Source of the DNA: Nemertoderma westbladi
Taxonomy: Eukaryota; Xenacoelomorpha; Nemertodermatida; Nemertodermatidae
Reading direction: 5' to 3'
Assembly (NCBI GenBank): GCA_032718475.1
Contig: JAUCBJ010007945.1
Location: 1-62,000, forward strand
Length of the DNA: 62,000 nt
Made by a program: the position numbers and the translations under genes. The notes under the pieces are model-generated. The model made no database searches, was not told the DNA's origin, and saw nothing but the letters and a program-made list of their open reading frames with translations. This document shows, in pieces, positions 11,022 to 21,245 of this stretch; position 1 is the stretch's first letter, and each line of letters begins with the position of its first letter.

Positions 11022-12480
11022 ATGAGTGAAGGACGTACGCCCCGAGAATCAGAGGGAGAAAGAACGCCACCGCGGACCCCGGACGACACCTACCAAATGA
11101 TCCGAGAGGCCGCAACGAGACGGTACCGGATGGACGGGGAATTAAGTTAGTGGAATGGGTGGACCCGCACGACGGCGAATCCGAGGTTAACCCCGAGGAT
11201 TCAGTGTCGTCAGTTAGTAAGAACCCCAGTAAATGGGGGATAATTAGTAGGACAGAGAGGCGACGGGAGTCCATTGCGACCGATAAGTCCGCTACATCCT
11301 CCGCAAAAGCAAGAAGGGTGTTAAAGATAGATCTGGCGTGTCAACTATACATTGTGGCGCTAGATCAAAAGGAGCTAGAAAGGCAGTTAGATGAGGGAAC
11401 TGCGCTATTAGTGAGGGAGAGAGAATTAGCGAGAGAGTGTAAAGAGAGGGCGGCGAGAAACTATAGGGAGCGGGAGGAGAGAGAGATGAGAGAGCGTAAA
11501 GAGCGCGAGGAGCGGGAGGCGGGAGTAGAAAATGAGCACAAGGAGCGGGAAGCGAAAGAGGCAGCGAGGATAGAGAGGGAAACGAGCAAGCGTAGGGAGC
11601 GGGAGGCGAGGGAGGCAGAATTGGCCAACCAAAGTATTAGGGAGGATAGAGAGAGAGAGAGAGAGCCGGAAAGCGTATGCAGGATGATATGCATACCCGG
11701 TTGAGGGGGCTTATGCAATACCAAGCGAAGCAAAAGCGCAGGTTAGAACTGGCAAAGTTGGGATTATCGGAGAGTGAGGCTGGTTCGGGTAGTATTTACG
11801 AGGAACCAGAGGTAATGAAAACCTTTGTTAATACCCCACTTACAGGTACCGGACGACAGACCCAGGACTGGTGTAACCGTATGGGTGGGGGGGGGGGGGG
11901 GGTAATAATAATACGTTAGAGGGAGTTAATATTAATAGTACCGTAATAGACAACCCTAATCAAACCTTTCTTGCAGGAAATAGTATTTTACCCGGTAATA
12001 ATAACCCCAATTTAAATGTGCAAAATAATCTAAATAATAACCCTAATTTAAATGTGCAAAATAATCTAAATAATAACCTTAATTTAAATGTGCAAAATAA
12101 TCTAAATAATAACCCTAATTCTGAGCAAAATAATTTAAATAATAATTTAGGTAACAATAATACGTTAAATAACCCTGAAGAAATTAACCAAAATAATATC
12201 ATTAGTAATAGTGTAACGAATCAGGGCGAAATTAATAATGGTGCAATTAATACAAACGTAGGGGGAACAGGTGGGCCGGCCAATGAGAGCCTGCAAGGCC
12301 AGGCAGTGGCACAGGGAGTACCGGGGGTGAGTCAACCCAACAAGAGCCTGCAAGGCCATGCCGTTGCACAGGGAGAAGCGGGGGCGAGTAAAAACCAACG
12401 AGAGCCTGCAAGGCCACGCAGTTGCACAGGGAGAAGCGGGGGTGAACAAACCCAGCGAGGGTAGAGATAGTGTGTCGACT
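11022..12480 (+). pseudogene. Gag N-terminal region, broken frames
   Basis: The first ATG after the LTR (11,022) opens 42 codons, then stops at 11,148. The frame continuing at 11,150-11,704 encodes a very charged Arg/Glu-rich segment (about residues 70-175) likely to form a coiled coil. It passes at a GA dinucleotide run (about 11,652-11,670) into the frame at 11,677-11,880, and at a run of 16 G (11,887-11,902) into the frame that stays open from 11,901 to 12,464. That last part is Asn-rich, with a 12-residue repeat (NLNVQNNLNNNP, 36 bp, about 12,009-12,120), then three copies of a 57-bp repeat with the core SLQGHAVAQG at 12,282-12,460. The third copy has one extra A and shifts the frame. Probably structural gag. 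Confidence 0.55.
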
Positions 12481-13480
12481 AGAGAGGGGCGTAGGGGCAA
12501 AGTAGGAGGTGATGGATGGGGGCTACGGGCACCCCACCACAAGCGATTAGTGGCGAGGGGGGGGGGGGGTGGGAACATCCCACAAGCGTCGGCGGACAAT
12601 GCGCGCGGCGAGTTAGGTGAACCGCGGCACCTGACGACAGAGAATAGTAGGGGGATTGCGAGTATCCCCAGAACCGTCCAACTGGGCAGAGAGAGAGAGA
12701 CGTTGGCACCGTGAGCGGGCGAGCAAGAAGGCGTCGAGCCCAGTCGGAAGACGGAAGAAGAACAGTGGAGTTTATCCGGGAGGTCGAAGCTAGATCTCAC
12801 GAAGAGGATCACTGCACTGAAGTGAGACGAAGTGAAGAGAATAGGAGCGTTGCTACGAGCAACCGGAGAGGAAGGACGGACAGTGAACCGTCGGTAGTCG
12901 AGATGGAGTTAGAGAACCGGTGGGGTCGCACTCCGGGAGATTGCCATCGCCCCGGAGAGACATAACCTGGTGAGATATACCACACACCAGGAGAAGGGTA
13001 CAGGATGTACCGGTGCGAGGACGAGGACAGGAAAGGGGATCGAAGAGAAACTTCCCAACGGAACGTAGCTGCCGATCGAAAATATGGTAGTTGTGGGGAG
13101 GACTTCTTGGAATATTCAAGAAGATTAAACTTCGGTCCGGAAGGACACAGGCAGACTGCAGGGCATACTGTAGGCCTTACTGCACATACTATAGGCCATG
13201 CTGGGAGAGATAGTGTAGGCGTTAGGGTAGCGTGGACATTCCGGACAACGGGATTAGACCCGGAAGTCGCGGCATACATACTGGTAGGTAGGCAAGAAGT
13301 GGATAGAACTATACCGGTACCTGCACACCAGTATGACATATGACTATAACATGCAGGGATATAATATATACCCAGGGGAGGGGGGATCTATTGCCGATAG
13401 GTGCATGGGCCCTAACATGATAACATCAACCCCAGTACCAAATATAACACCGGTGGGGGGGGGGGGGGGGGGGGGGACAG
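12480..13480 (+). pseudogene. Gag-like basic region with stops and homopolymer runs
   Basis: The frame at 12,397-12,714 runs through a G12-class tract (about 12,559) into a GA run (12,689-12,700), where the continuing frame (12,711-12,965) takes over. The latter is Arg/Glu-rich and ends in TAA at about 12,963. The same frame resumes at 13,005-13,343. A run of more than 20 G follows at about 13,456. No domain is recognised. It is placed within gag because it lies between the coiled coil and the DUF1759-like core. Confidence 0.4.
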
Positions 13481-13495
13481 GGTGACATTCCCCCA

Positions 13496-14470
13496 TTGCA
13501 ATATCAGCAATACACTCAACCAAGAACAAAAACCCCAAACCCCTCAGACCCAAACAAGTCGTGTGACACGGAGATATGGAGGGGACCGTTACCCCCGATG
13601 ATATATCCAACACAGAGAAAGTTGACAGGCCCGATGGGCGAACCGCACCCGACAGCAAGGGAGTCTGTATCACAACCACCGAGCGCCCTAGAGGTACAAG
13701 CGATGGGAATGGCAACACTCATCGACGCGCTAAAGACCAGGATCGAGCTACCACCAGTGGAGCCATTCAAATTCGATGGGAGTAAGCCGGAGGAATACCT
13801 GCAATTCCAGCGCATGTTCAGTAACGAAATATTAACGAAGAACTTTACCCAGACAGAGTGCCTTAAACACTTACAAGTTTACACAGGGGGGCCAGTATAC
13901 GACATCGTAAGGCAGTACCAAGGTATCGAAGGTGGATTCACGACTGCATGGCGGGCCCTAGACAGGGAATTCGGGCATCTTGCGAAGATCATCTGACAAA
14001 CCTTAAGGGGAATAATATCAGGCGGAATACAGGATAACCCTGTCAGCATCAAGACCTTTGCGAATAAAGTCAAGAAGGCGCTGATTGTGCTAAAGACCCT
14101 AGATGCACCTTACGAACTCAACGCATCGAATAACATCACTACAATAGCGCAGGCACTACCGATCTGGCTAAGGAACAAGTGGAGAAAGATCGCCTTCTCC
14201 ACTCGGGAGAAGAATGGTGCGGAGCCAGGGCTAGAGGAGATGTCAAACTTCCTTTAACTATGAGGTGGAGTTGATTACAGACCCAGTCTACAGCGAGGAT
14301 AGTTTGGGGAGGGCACCGAAAGCTGAATACAATAGGCCTAAACACGAACATAATCCAGCGGATGCATTCCCGAGAGTGAGACAGTCGCTACCACATACGG
14401 CCACGCAGGGGACTTGTAGTCCACAAGCAACTGGAAGTAGGGCCACACCGTGGCAGGGACAGAAATAAAA
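13496..14470 (+). pseudogene. BEL/Pao gag core (DUF1759-like)
   Basis: Residues about 85-165 of the frame at 13,496-13,996 contain LPPVEPFKFDGSKPEEYLQF, then a helical stretch ending TAWRALDREFGH. This pattern (a Lys-Phe-x-Gly start and an Arg/Lys-Glu-Phe-Gly end) is that of the DUF1759 domain of BEL/Pao gag. An in-frame TGA at 13,994 interrupts it, and the frame then continues (QTLRGIISGG...) to 14,256. A one-base shift leads to 14,265-14,468 with a Pro/Gln-rich tail. It would build the particle if intact. As it stands it cannot be translated whole. Confidence 0.65.
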
Positions 14471-14662
14471 CAACAACACGAACAAATATAATCCCAACAC
14501 ACCCAGTAGGCCAAGTCCAAATAACCAAAACACTAAACTGCTAGGTATGAACATACGCTACGCACGATACGTGAAGCGCTATACAAAGAAAGCTACAATC
14601 CAGAATACAAATGCCAATTACACAAAAACGCATTCCACCAGACCATGAAGCATTGGTAGGCG

Positions 14663-15457
14663 TTGCCTAAACAAGATCGGGTAGCCTACGCGGGTATAAA
14701 TGGACTATGTCATCAATGCGTGGTAGAAGGACACAGATTCGAAGAATGCCAGGAAACAACAATAAGATATGATGAGGCTGATGAGACTGGAGGCCAAACT
14801 ATGGCAACGAGCACGACGGGAGCAAGGAGGAAGAGGACAGTACTACTCAGGGTAGTACCAGTGAGAATAACAGGAGAGGACGGGCTATCGGTCACAACAC
14901 TAATGTTGGTCGATAGTGGAGCAGCATTCACATTAACAGAGAGTTGGGTGGCCGAAAGGATAGGGTTACGAACGAGGCCTAGCAAGATGGCGGTAACCAC
15001 TATCTCCAATAAGGACAAGGTCATGAGAATAAGCACGGGGCATTGCGAGAAATCAGCGATAACACCAGGGTGCGGCTATGGGGCTACCATCGAACCCATC
15101 CGAATAATGGAATCGATTAATATTAACGCCAGGCGACCCACGAAGATCGAGGTCGAGCAATACCGGTACCTGGATGACATCGATTTCTCCGTACCAGAAC
15201 TGGACGTCCCGAAAGTATTTCTCATAGTCGGCATGGACTGCCCGACAGCCCACGAGAGACTACAGACCATTTTCGGCAATGACAGGGAGCGAGACCCAAT
15301 GGCCATTCTCACGCCATTTGGATGGACGCTCACTGGTCCAATTAAGACGAGGACACCGTTTGGTGTGTCCGAGACATCAGGGTGCATGCTGTCTGGCAGT
15401 GTTGAGGACGTAGAGGAGAAACCAGGGACGGGCGATGGGGAGGTCACATATAAATAG
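14663..15457 (+). CDS. CCHC knuckle plus retropepsin-like protease (BEL/Pao type)
   Basis: A 264-residue open frame, the longest intact piece of the element. Residues 16-29 form a C-x2-C-x4-H-x4-C knuckle (CHQCVVEGHRFEEC), a nucleic-acid-binding motif of gag. Residues about 66-105 contain LVDSGAAFTLTESWVAERIGL, a retropepsin active-site loop (Asp-Ser-Gly) with the following helix. Further on, FLIVGMDCP and LTPFGWTLTGPI match segments that follow the protease in BEL/Pao polyproteins. It would cut the gag/pol precursor. Gag and protease share one frame here. After the TAG at 15,457 no reverse-transcriptase segment follows, which is unusual. Confidence 0.7.
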   Translation: MPKQDRVAYAGINGLCHQCVVEGHRFEECQETTIRYDEADETGGQTMATSTTGARRKRTVLLRVVPVRITGEDGLSVTTLMLVDSGAAFTLTESWVAERIGLRTRPSKMAVTTISNKDKVMRISTGHCEKSAITPGCGYGATIEPIRIMESININARRPTKIEVEQYRYLDDIDFSVPELDVPKVFLIVGMDCPTAHERLQTIFGNDRERDPMAILTPFGWTLTGPIKTRTPFGVSETSGCMLSGSVEDVEEKPGTGDGEVTYK

Positions 15458-16204
15458 CAGCCCGGGGGAGGATACCAGGAGTCGGGGATAGGTATGGATT
15501 TGGAACCACGCATAGTGGGGCGTGGTGAAAGGATAGAGGATAATTCCAGAGAAATACCACCGATAAATGAGTTAGGTGGGGAAGCAACAGCAAGAGAGTG
15601 GGCGGAGGAGAATGGGTTCGACACAGAGGACCAAGAGGCGATGGGATGGAACAAGGATGTTCCTGGCAAGTATCGGTATTAGGATGGAGAAGAGTGGATG
15701 GCGAGATGTCCGGAGGAGACGCCGGTCCGGTTGAGAGGCATACCGAAAAGGGGGAGGTCAAATAAGAAGACAGGGTGGAAAGGGATAGGATTTCTATTCT
15801 CTATTCTGCTTTACCTATTCTCTCAATTTCTTTTCATTCTACCGCCAGGTGACAACAAGATGAAGGGTGGCATTTTGCTGCCCAGGGGGTCATGAGGAAA
15901 TCAAGAAGGTGACCGGAAGACCCGATTTTAGGGTGGTGGAGGAGGGAAGATCAATTCGAAGAGAGTTGGAATTGACAAGGAGAGTGGGACGAAGGATAAG
16001 AGGACCTACAGGGGGGCAGTGGGAGAGTGCCTGCTGGAAGAATCGCCTTAAAGTTTAGACGTCCAATATATTGGACTGAGGGGGGTGGGAATGAGGGCGA
16101 GACGCCCTTCCCACACATAAAAATAAAAAATAAAACAAGTAAAATAATAAAATAAGTAGTAATAGTAGTAGTAGGCAGTACATAGCAGTAAAGTACATAG
16201 CAAG
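15458..16204 (+). other. Post-protease region with intron-like features
   Basis: Short frames at 15,494-15,682 (acidic) and 15,698-15,895 have no recognised domain. A pyrimidine-rich tract at about 15,790-15,848 followed by CCGCCAG|GTGACAAC looks like a 3' splice site. No RT, RNase H or integrase motif is seen in any frame. Confidence 0.4.
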
Positions 16205-16600
16205 TACTATAGAGGTTGTGGGCACCGAGAGCGCCACATAGTCAGAAAGTAAAGGGTATGTAGGCATACCATAGAAGTAGTAGTAGGGTACATAGTACCG
16301 TAGAGGTTGTGGGCACCGAGAGCGCCACGTAGTAAGAGAGTAAAGGGTATGGTATGTAGGTATACCATAGAAGTAGTAGTAGGGTACATAGTACCGCAGA
16401 GGTTGTGGGCACCGAGAGCGCCACAAAGTAAGAGAGTAAAGGGTATGGTATGTAGGTATACCATAGAAGTAGTAGTAGGGTATATAGTACCATAGAGGTT
16501 AGAAGTTGTGGGCACTGAGGGTGCCACGTAAGGAAGTAAAGGGTATGTACACATACCCTTTGTAGTAATAGTAGGGTAAATAGTACCGTAGAGGTTGTAG
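16205..16600. repeat. About 95-bp tandem repeat, four copies
   Basis: Units begin GTTGTGGGCACCGAGAGCGC at about 16,212, 16,307 and 16,402, with a diverged fourth at about 16,505. Each contains GGGTATG...ATACC and an AGTAGTAGTAGGGTA segment. The 16,600-16,880 stretch that follows is AT-rich and apparently non-coding. Confidence 0.75.
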
Positions 16601-16892
16601 GCATAAATAATATAAGATAGAAATAATAAATAGGAAGATAGATAGTAGATAATAGATAGGAAGAATAAATAATATTAGGGATAAAATTAAATAAATTATA
16701 GCAACTGGAGGGAGGGAGTTCTAGAATCAATATTAAAGTAACTATCAAAATTTACAAATTAAGAAAAATTGTCACTTTGGGGGGCGTATATTTGAAAATA
16801 TACGAAGAAAATTAGGATTTAGGAGATAGGCCATTATTGAACGGAACACAGACCATCTTGTTTAACGGCACTCATCTAAATTGAGCCTTTGT

Positions 16893-17529
16893 CAGGCACG
16901 AGAGACGACTGGTCGGGACCTACGGGACGCCGTCGTTGGACAACGCGATCCTCGAGCATTTTCGCTACGTAGTGAAGGGAGACAAGGCGAAGCTCGGGAT
17001 ACCGAAGTATCCGAGGGAACCACCGAGGAAGGAATGGAGGAGGTTTGTAGAGTCCGTGAGCAGGGGCGGATACATGGTCCTAGATGATGAAGGGACTGTG
17101 GAGGACGACGAGGGCTCGAGAAGAGGGTCGGCGGGATCGGCTAGAACCATACTACTGCATTTGGCTGCACCAAACGGAGATATCTTTCTATTCGATCTGG
17201 GGACCTACGGGAAGAAGAGCGGGCCGAAGTTGAACCAGTTGCCGAGGGCGGTGCAGGACCTAATGAGGCAGAAGACTGCGGTGAAGGTGGGATCGGCAAT
17301 CTGCGACGACGCGGACAGGATCACCGGACCAGAGACCCCCAACCTCCTGGACATGCAAGCGGTCTATATGGCTATGACGAGGCCAGAGGGGTTGGGATTG
17401 GTAGAGAACACGGGACATTGTGGAGCAGTGGCGATGGGCCAGCTCATGGGGCTCATCTGCCACAAGCCAATGGACAGGGGCAAGTTCCGAGAGGAGTATG
17501 GAGCGGAACTGGTGAACTCGCTGAAATAG
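16893..17529 (+). CDS. DEDD-superfamily 3'-5' exonuclease-like protein
   Basis: This open frame of about 211 codons begins after a 3'-splice-site-like TTTGTCAG (16,885-16,892); the first start-like codon is TTG at 16,936. Counting from 16,936, motif I is GYMVLDDEGT (Asp50-x-Glu52). A beta strand pair ILLHLAAP/IFLFDLG follows at 72-89, then motif II KVGSAICDDADRI (Asp124/125) and LLDMQ (Asp139). This order is that of RNase-D/WRN/EXD1-Egalitarian-type exonucleases, which trim 3' ends of RNA or DNA using two metal ions. The third motif (Tyr/His-x3-Asp) should follow about residue 195-210, but the frame stops at TAG 17,527 just there, so the domain may be incomplete. Its position between a gag-protease frame and the 3' LTR suggests capture by the retroelement. 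A host gene interrupted by the element is the alternative. Confidence 0.6.
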
Positions 17530-17631
17530 GGAGCGAGACCAGGGAAACAGGAGGTATATCAGTTCCGAAGGGGAGCGATAAAAATATATATAATATATAA
17601 TATATCAGAAGAGATATATCTTACAGGAGGA

Positions 17632-18235
17632 TTGGATAATGATAGGTTTATTAAACCTATTCATGGCTCTGTGGTTATCGGAAGAGAGCCGACGGCGTTT
17701 CTGCTATCAGGAGCTCCTCTAAAACATAGGAGAGCCTTTAAGGTGGCCTTCGAAGGTCTGGTAGACCACCCGGGGCTAAAGGGCGAGTCGGTGTACTACG
17801 ATAGCCAACACCTAGTGGACAGAGAGGTGGACACACCTTACAAGAGGTGGAGGAAGTTGGAAGCGGATAGAGGTGGGCTTCTTTAATATCAATCCGGGAG
17901 CCCACCAGGAGATTATCAAGAGGAGACTGCCATTCACATATCAGGAGGTAGCGACAACAGCATCATATGGAGGAGTCATCAACACTCAGAGATACTTGGA
18001 TAGATGGTCGCGAGAGAACAGGGTCGAGTTCAGGGACTTTCTGGTGGAACACGTGCCGCGGGCGATGAAAATGATCCTGTGGGACACTACCAGGGGGAAG
18101 CAGGAGGGACATTCGGAGGGACCACCTGCAGAGCGTTACCGGGAGTTGATAACACCAGCGCCCAAAGAACCGACGACGGGGCTTAGCAAGACGGTAACGG
18201 CAAGAATGATAAGTCTCAGGGAGGACAAGCCATAG
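17632..18235 (+). CDS. Unknown ORF after the exonuclease (two overlapping frames)
   Basis: It starts after another 3'-splice-site-like ATCTTACAG at about 17,618-17,626. The first frame (to 17,886) contains VVIGREPTAF and an ESVYYDSQHLVD segment. The second (17,873-18,235) contains INPGAHQEII, YGGVINTQRYLDRWSRE and FLVEHVPRAMKMILWD. The two read as one protein broken by a one-base shift near 17,875. No family is recognised. Composition (Arg/Glu-rich, GC-rich third positions) matches the exonuclease ORF, so they may be exons of one gene. From 17,661 on it is duplicated at 21,882. Confidence 0.45.
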
Positions 18236-18794
18236 GGAAGGAAGCGGCCCAGACAAGACGATGACAGGGGCAAAGAACTTAGATGGTTCCCGAAGACAGG
18301 AGGAGCAAACTAGAACTAAGGGACAGAGATGTGGGTGTGTCTGGAAGGCACCACATGTAGAGTAAAATACGAACTCCTAAGTGCAAATAATTAAGTGCAA
18401 TTAGTATGTACGTATGTAGATAATTAACCAATATAAATATATAATCAATGGAAGTACTATAGTCATATATAACCTTTTCCAATTAGCTACTGGGATTGGG
18501 GACCACTTGACTACGATAGTAGGACGAGGCTCTAGATGGATCTCACTGACATGATGTATACATGCGTGGGACCCGATGAGAGTGGCAGCGGGGAAGTATG
18601 GGAAGGAGGTGTTGACATGTGAGGGAGTGAAAGCAGTGCAATTCAAGTGTGGGGAGCGAGAAGTGAGAGAGGAAGAGTCCCAAGAGACCAAGTGAGAGTA
18701 AGGGACAGCGAGGTCTGTGAGAAAGATTAGAGTAAGGTTGAAGAAAATTGTGTAGAGAGTGAGTACCTTGGCAAACAGAAGAACAAGAGCAACA
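18236..18794. other. Non-coding 3' region of the LTR element
   Basis: AT-rich, then G/A-rich sequence without a credible plus-strand frame. Minus-strand open frames here (for example 18,401-19,012) have no recognisable domain and copy exactly in the duplicate. Confidence 0.4.
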
Positions 18795-18828
18795 CCTTGG
18801 TGCAACATAGCTCGCGATTGCACCAAGG
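18795..18828. other. Perfect hairpin, 11-bp stem
   Basis: CCTTGGTGCAA and TTGCACCAAGG flank a 12-base loop. Repeated at 23,016-23,049 in the duplicate. It lies upstream of the 3' LTR, where RNA structures could act in packaging, export or 3' processing; that role is inference. Confidence 0.8.
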
Positions 18829-18951
18829 AGGGGTAGTAATAACACACCCAGGGGGGGGGGGGCGGTCTGGAAAGCCGACCCGAGAAAAGAACTCCACCCC
18901 ACACCCGATATGAGATTGGGTTCCAGCGGAATTGAAGCGCACTTAAGGTTG

Positions 18952-18980
18952 ATGCTATCTTCTCACCGGGAAGATAGCAT
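18952..18980. other. Perfect hairpin, 11-bp stem
   Basis: ATGCTATCTTC and GAAGATAGCAT flank the 7-base loop TCACCGG. Repeated at 23,173-23,201. Confidence 0.85.
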
Positions 18981-19052
18981 GGGGGAGTGTAAGCAGATTC
19001 AATTCCCTTCATTCTCCACCCTAAAATGGGACCAGTGGTATTTTACCAATAT

Positions 19053-19100
19053 AGTTGGCGATACGAGATTACCAATAATAATCTCGCCTCATAACCAACT
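19053..19100. other. Two-tier stem-loop next to a G run
   Basis: The inner stem CGAGATTA/TAATCTCG has a 7-base loop. An outer stem AGTTGG/CCAACT closes it. A run of 16 G follows at once. Copies occur at 23,274-23,321 and, with one stem mismatch, at about 31,691-31,738 in an independent element copy, so the structure belongs to the family. Confidence 0.75.
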
Positions 19101-19219
19101 CGGGGGGGGGGGGGGGGATACAGGCCCTAAAGCCACAAGGAGAGGTGAGAGGTCAAACCACCTCACAGGGAGAACATGGCTAGTAGAGGCTAGCGGCAGG
19201 GGGTAACACTCACAAGGAG

Positions 19220-19447
19220 TGCCAAAGTGACAATTAGTATATAAGCCAATTTAGCGGGTTATAGTTTTTAACCATCACTTGCATCACTTGCATCACTTTA
19301 TTGGTAACGTCATTTATCACTATACACACTGATGTTGTAATCCTGTATTGCGAATTCTATCATATACTGTAACTGATTCTGTGCTATTAATATTATCATT
19401 GGAACATTAACATCGAGAAACACAAACTCTGTTATTTTTCCCCAATG
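19220..19447 (+). repeat. 3' LTR of family L, truncated
   Basis: Begins TGCCAAAGTGAC after a purine-rich stretch and AACACTCACAAGGAG. Compared with the 5' LTR it lacks the segment after GCCAATTTAGCGGG and stops at CCCCAATGG, missing the last 80 or so bases. It contains a small GCATCACTT duplication. The duplicate lies at 23,443-23,670. Confidence 0.75.
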
Positions 19448-19838
19448 GGCTACGAGTGCAAGGTTCCCCGCCTCTGGTACCTGGTAATGGCTCTCCACCA
19501 CCAAAACGTCGCAAGCAACCCCCCCCCCCCCCCCCCCCAAGAAGAAAAAGACCTAGAAATGAACGTTATTTTTTCTGGTCACTTTTTATTACGGCTATTT
19601 TACTTTATATGACTTATATTCCTACTTTATATTATACTGAAAATAACTAAGTGGTACCTTCAATAATTCATTTAGTTTAATTTTGTTCATGAGCTGAGAT
19701 ATTTTATATGCTAGATATGTCTTGTATATAATTTGAGTTTGCTATAATTGATTTATATATTTTACATGCTTTCTATGTATAATTTGAGCTTGTCCCTTTG
19801 TCTTTGTCACTGTGCTAGCTAAGTGAATGGAAGCGGTG
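19448..19838. other. Sequence with C20 run and short Pro/Lys-rich frame
   Basis: The frame at 19,456-19,650 (copy 23,679-23,873) reads Pro-rich, then Arg/Lys-rich, then a hydrophobic segment (FFWSLFITAILLYMTYI) and a stop. It could be a tail-anchored peptide, but it spans a run of 20 C and has no homologue I recognise. I treat it as unproven. Confidence 0.25.
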
Positions 19839-21245
19839 TAAATGCAAATGTGTTCTTTGTGATGTTAGCTTACGTATTTTGCTCAATTTAAGTTTAAGGT
19901 TCCATTTTTATTGATAAGGTTAATTGCATCATAATATTCTATATTTCTTAACTCAAAACTGTTAATTGTGACATTGACGCCATCTAATGTCGTTATATAC
20001 ATAATCAGCTTAGCTTGAATGCCTTATTTGTGATGTCTAGGTGGCGCTACTGTACATTTCTTTGTAGGTATAAATGCTATGGACCCAATTCCCTATAACC
20101 ACTCTTACTATTACCATTGATATTAATTGTTTAGTGGAGTTATACTTATCCATGTAAAGTAAAGGGTAAAAACCCCGGTCAACTTTAATTGACTGGAGAT
20201 TATTACTTTATATTTATCTGTTCCTATTGTCTATAATTATGTTATTATTAGTTTGGTTATAATTATTTGTTATGATATTTGATATCGTACTGGTAAATTA
20301 AATTTATTTGCTTCTGTTATTGGATTAATATAATATCGCTGATACCCCGAGATCAGAGACATTTTCTAGACACCAAACCCAGGTAGGTCTCTATAGCTAA
20401 GCATTATTGATAACCTGGACAATTGTGTCAGATTTATATGTATTGTCTTGCCTCTAACTCCAATAATTAATCTATGGCGATATTTCTGACCTGTAATGCA
20501 AATGAAGCTCTTAATATTAATAACACCATGATTGAGAGTTGTTATAAATTGAATACCGTAGTAATAATAATATAAACAGATATATAATAGTCACAATACG
20601 TTTCCCCTAAAGGGAAACACAATCGCCAGACTTGATCCCTTACATAAATAATTAGTCGGACATTTACTTATTGTATTGTGCCGCCACACCCTCGTGGTAC
20701 TGTATATTAGTGGAATATAATAGATGATCAATTACCGTTATAGACTGAGCTAAACATTGAGCAAATCAATACAATTGTGGGGAAGAGGGAATAAAAGTGA
20801 TTCACTAGGATGGCCTTCCATTGAAGGTACACTAGCGGCATTACCATTTCAGTGTTTCAGACTGGGTGTTTTACTCGCATTCTTGTGTGCTCTACAAATC
20901 AATCGGAAAGAGTTAAAATATATAAAATAGAGGTTAAAAACGTATTTTTTCTCAAATGCGCTAACAATATTGTTAAATCAGTAAATACTGTAGAAGATAC
21001 AAAAAAATACAACGGCCAGGAGTAAAAATAAACTAGGGAAATTTAACCGGGGATGGATTTGCACAGCATGAAAATTTATAAATGTAGGGGTGAGTTTTCA
21101 CTGGAGGGGGTTAAAATACACTATGCCTACCGGTAGGGAAAATACACCCCGGGCTGCTGGGAGTGAGAATACACTAGGGAATTTTAGCCAGCGGGTGGTT
21201 TTGCATGGGGAGTGAAATTTCTCTGTTACACTAGTAGGCCTACAA
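19839..21245. repeat. Dispersed repeat family R, copy 2
   Basis: Matches copy 1 (about 7,120-8,870) without the foldback insertion, and extends rightward to a terminus at about 21,245 (AGAGAAATTTCACT in reverse complement) that resembles the left end of copy 1. No coding frame. Third copy in the duplicate at 24,062-25,468. Confidence 0.7.

Larger units (their letters stand above)
10517..19447 (+). mobile_element. BEL/Pao-like LTR element without visible RT or integrase, carrying an exonuclease-like ORF
   Basis: In order: 5' LTR (10,517-10,971); gag with charged coiled coil, Asn-rich and Gly-run segments (11,022-13,480); a DUF1759-like gag core (13,496-14,470); CCHC knuckle and protease (14,663-15,457); intron-like and tandem-repeat DNA (15,458-16,890); an exonuclease-like ORF (16,893-17,529); an unknown ORF (17,632-18,235); hairpins (18,795-19,100); and a 3' LTR cut short (19,220-19,447). 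About 1.4 kb separates protease from exonuclease, and I find none of the reverse-transcriptase, RNase H or integrase motifs there. Frames are broken in many places. The two LTRs carry different deletions, so the element is old or composite. Confidence 0.7.

Noticed and set aside
11426-13815. Minus-strand frames opposite gag (for example 12,165-12,812, 12,809-13,339)
   Set aside because: Shadows of the gag reading frames; low-complexity Leu/Ser/Pro composition without domains.
18401-19012. Minus-strand 203-codon frame (and copy at 22,622-23,233)
   Set aside because: No recognised domain, overlaps the LTR-element 3' region and a G run on the other strand, and is preserved in the copy only because the duplication is recent.
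10517-19447. Complete autonomous BEL/Pao retrotransposon
   Set aside because: No RT, RNase H or integrase motif was found in any frame between the protease and the 3' LTR.
19456-19650. Tail-anchored peptide gene with Pro run
   Set aside because: The frame depends on a 20-base C run and has no relatives that I recognise; kept only as a low-confidence note.
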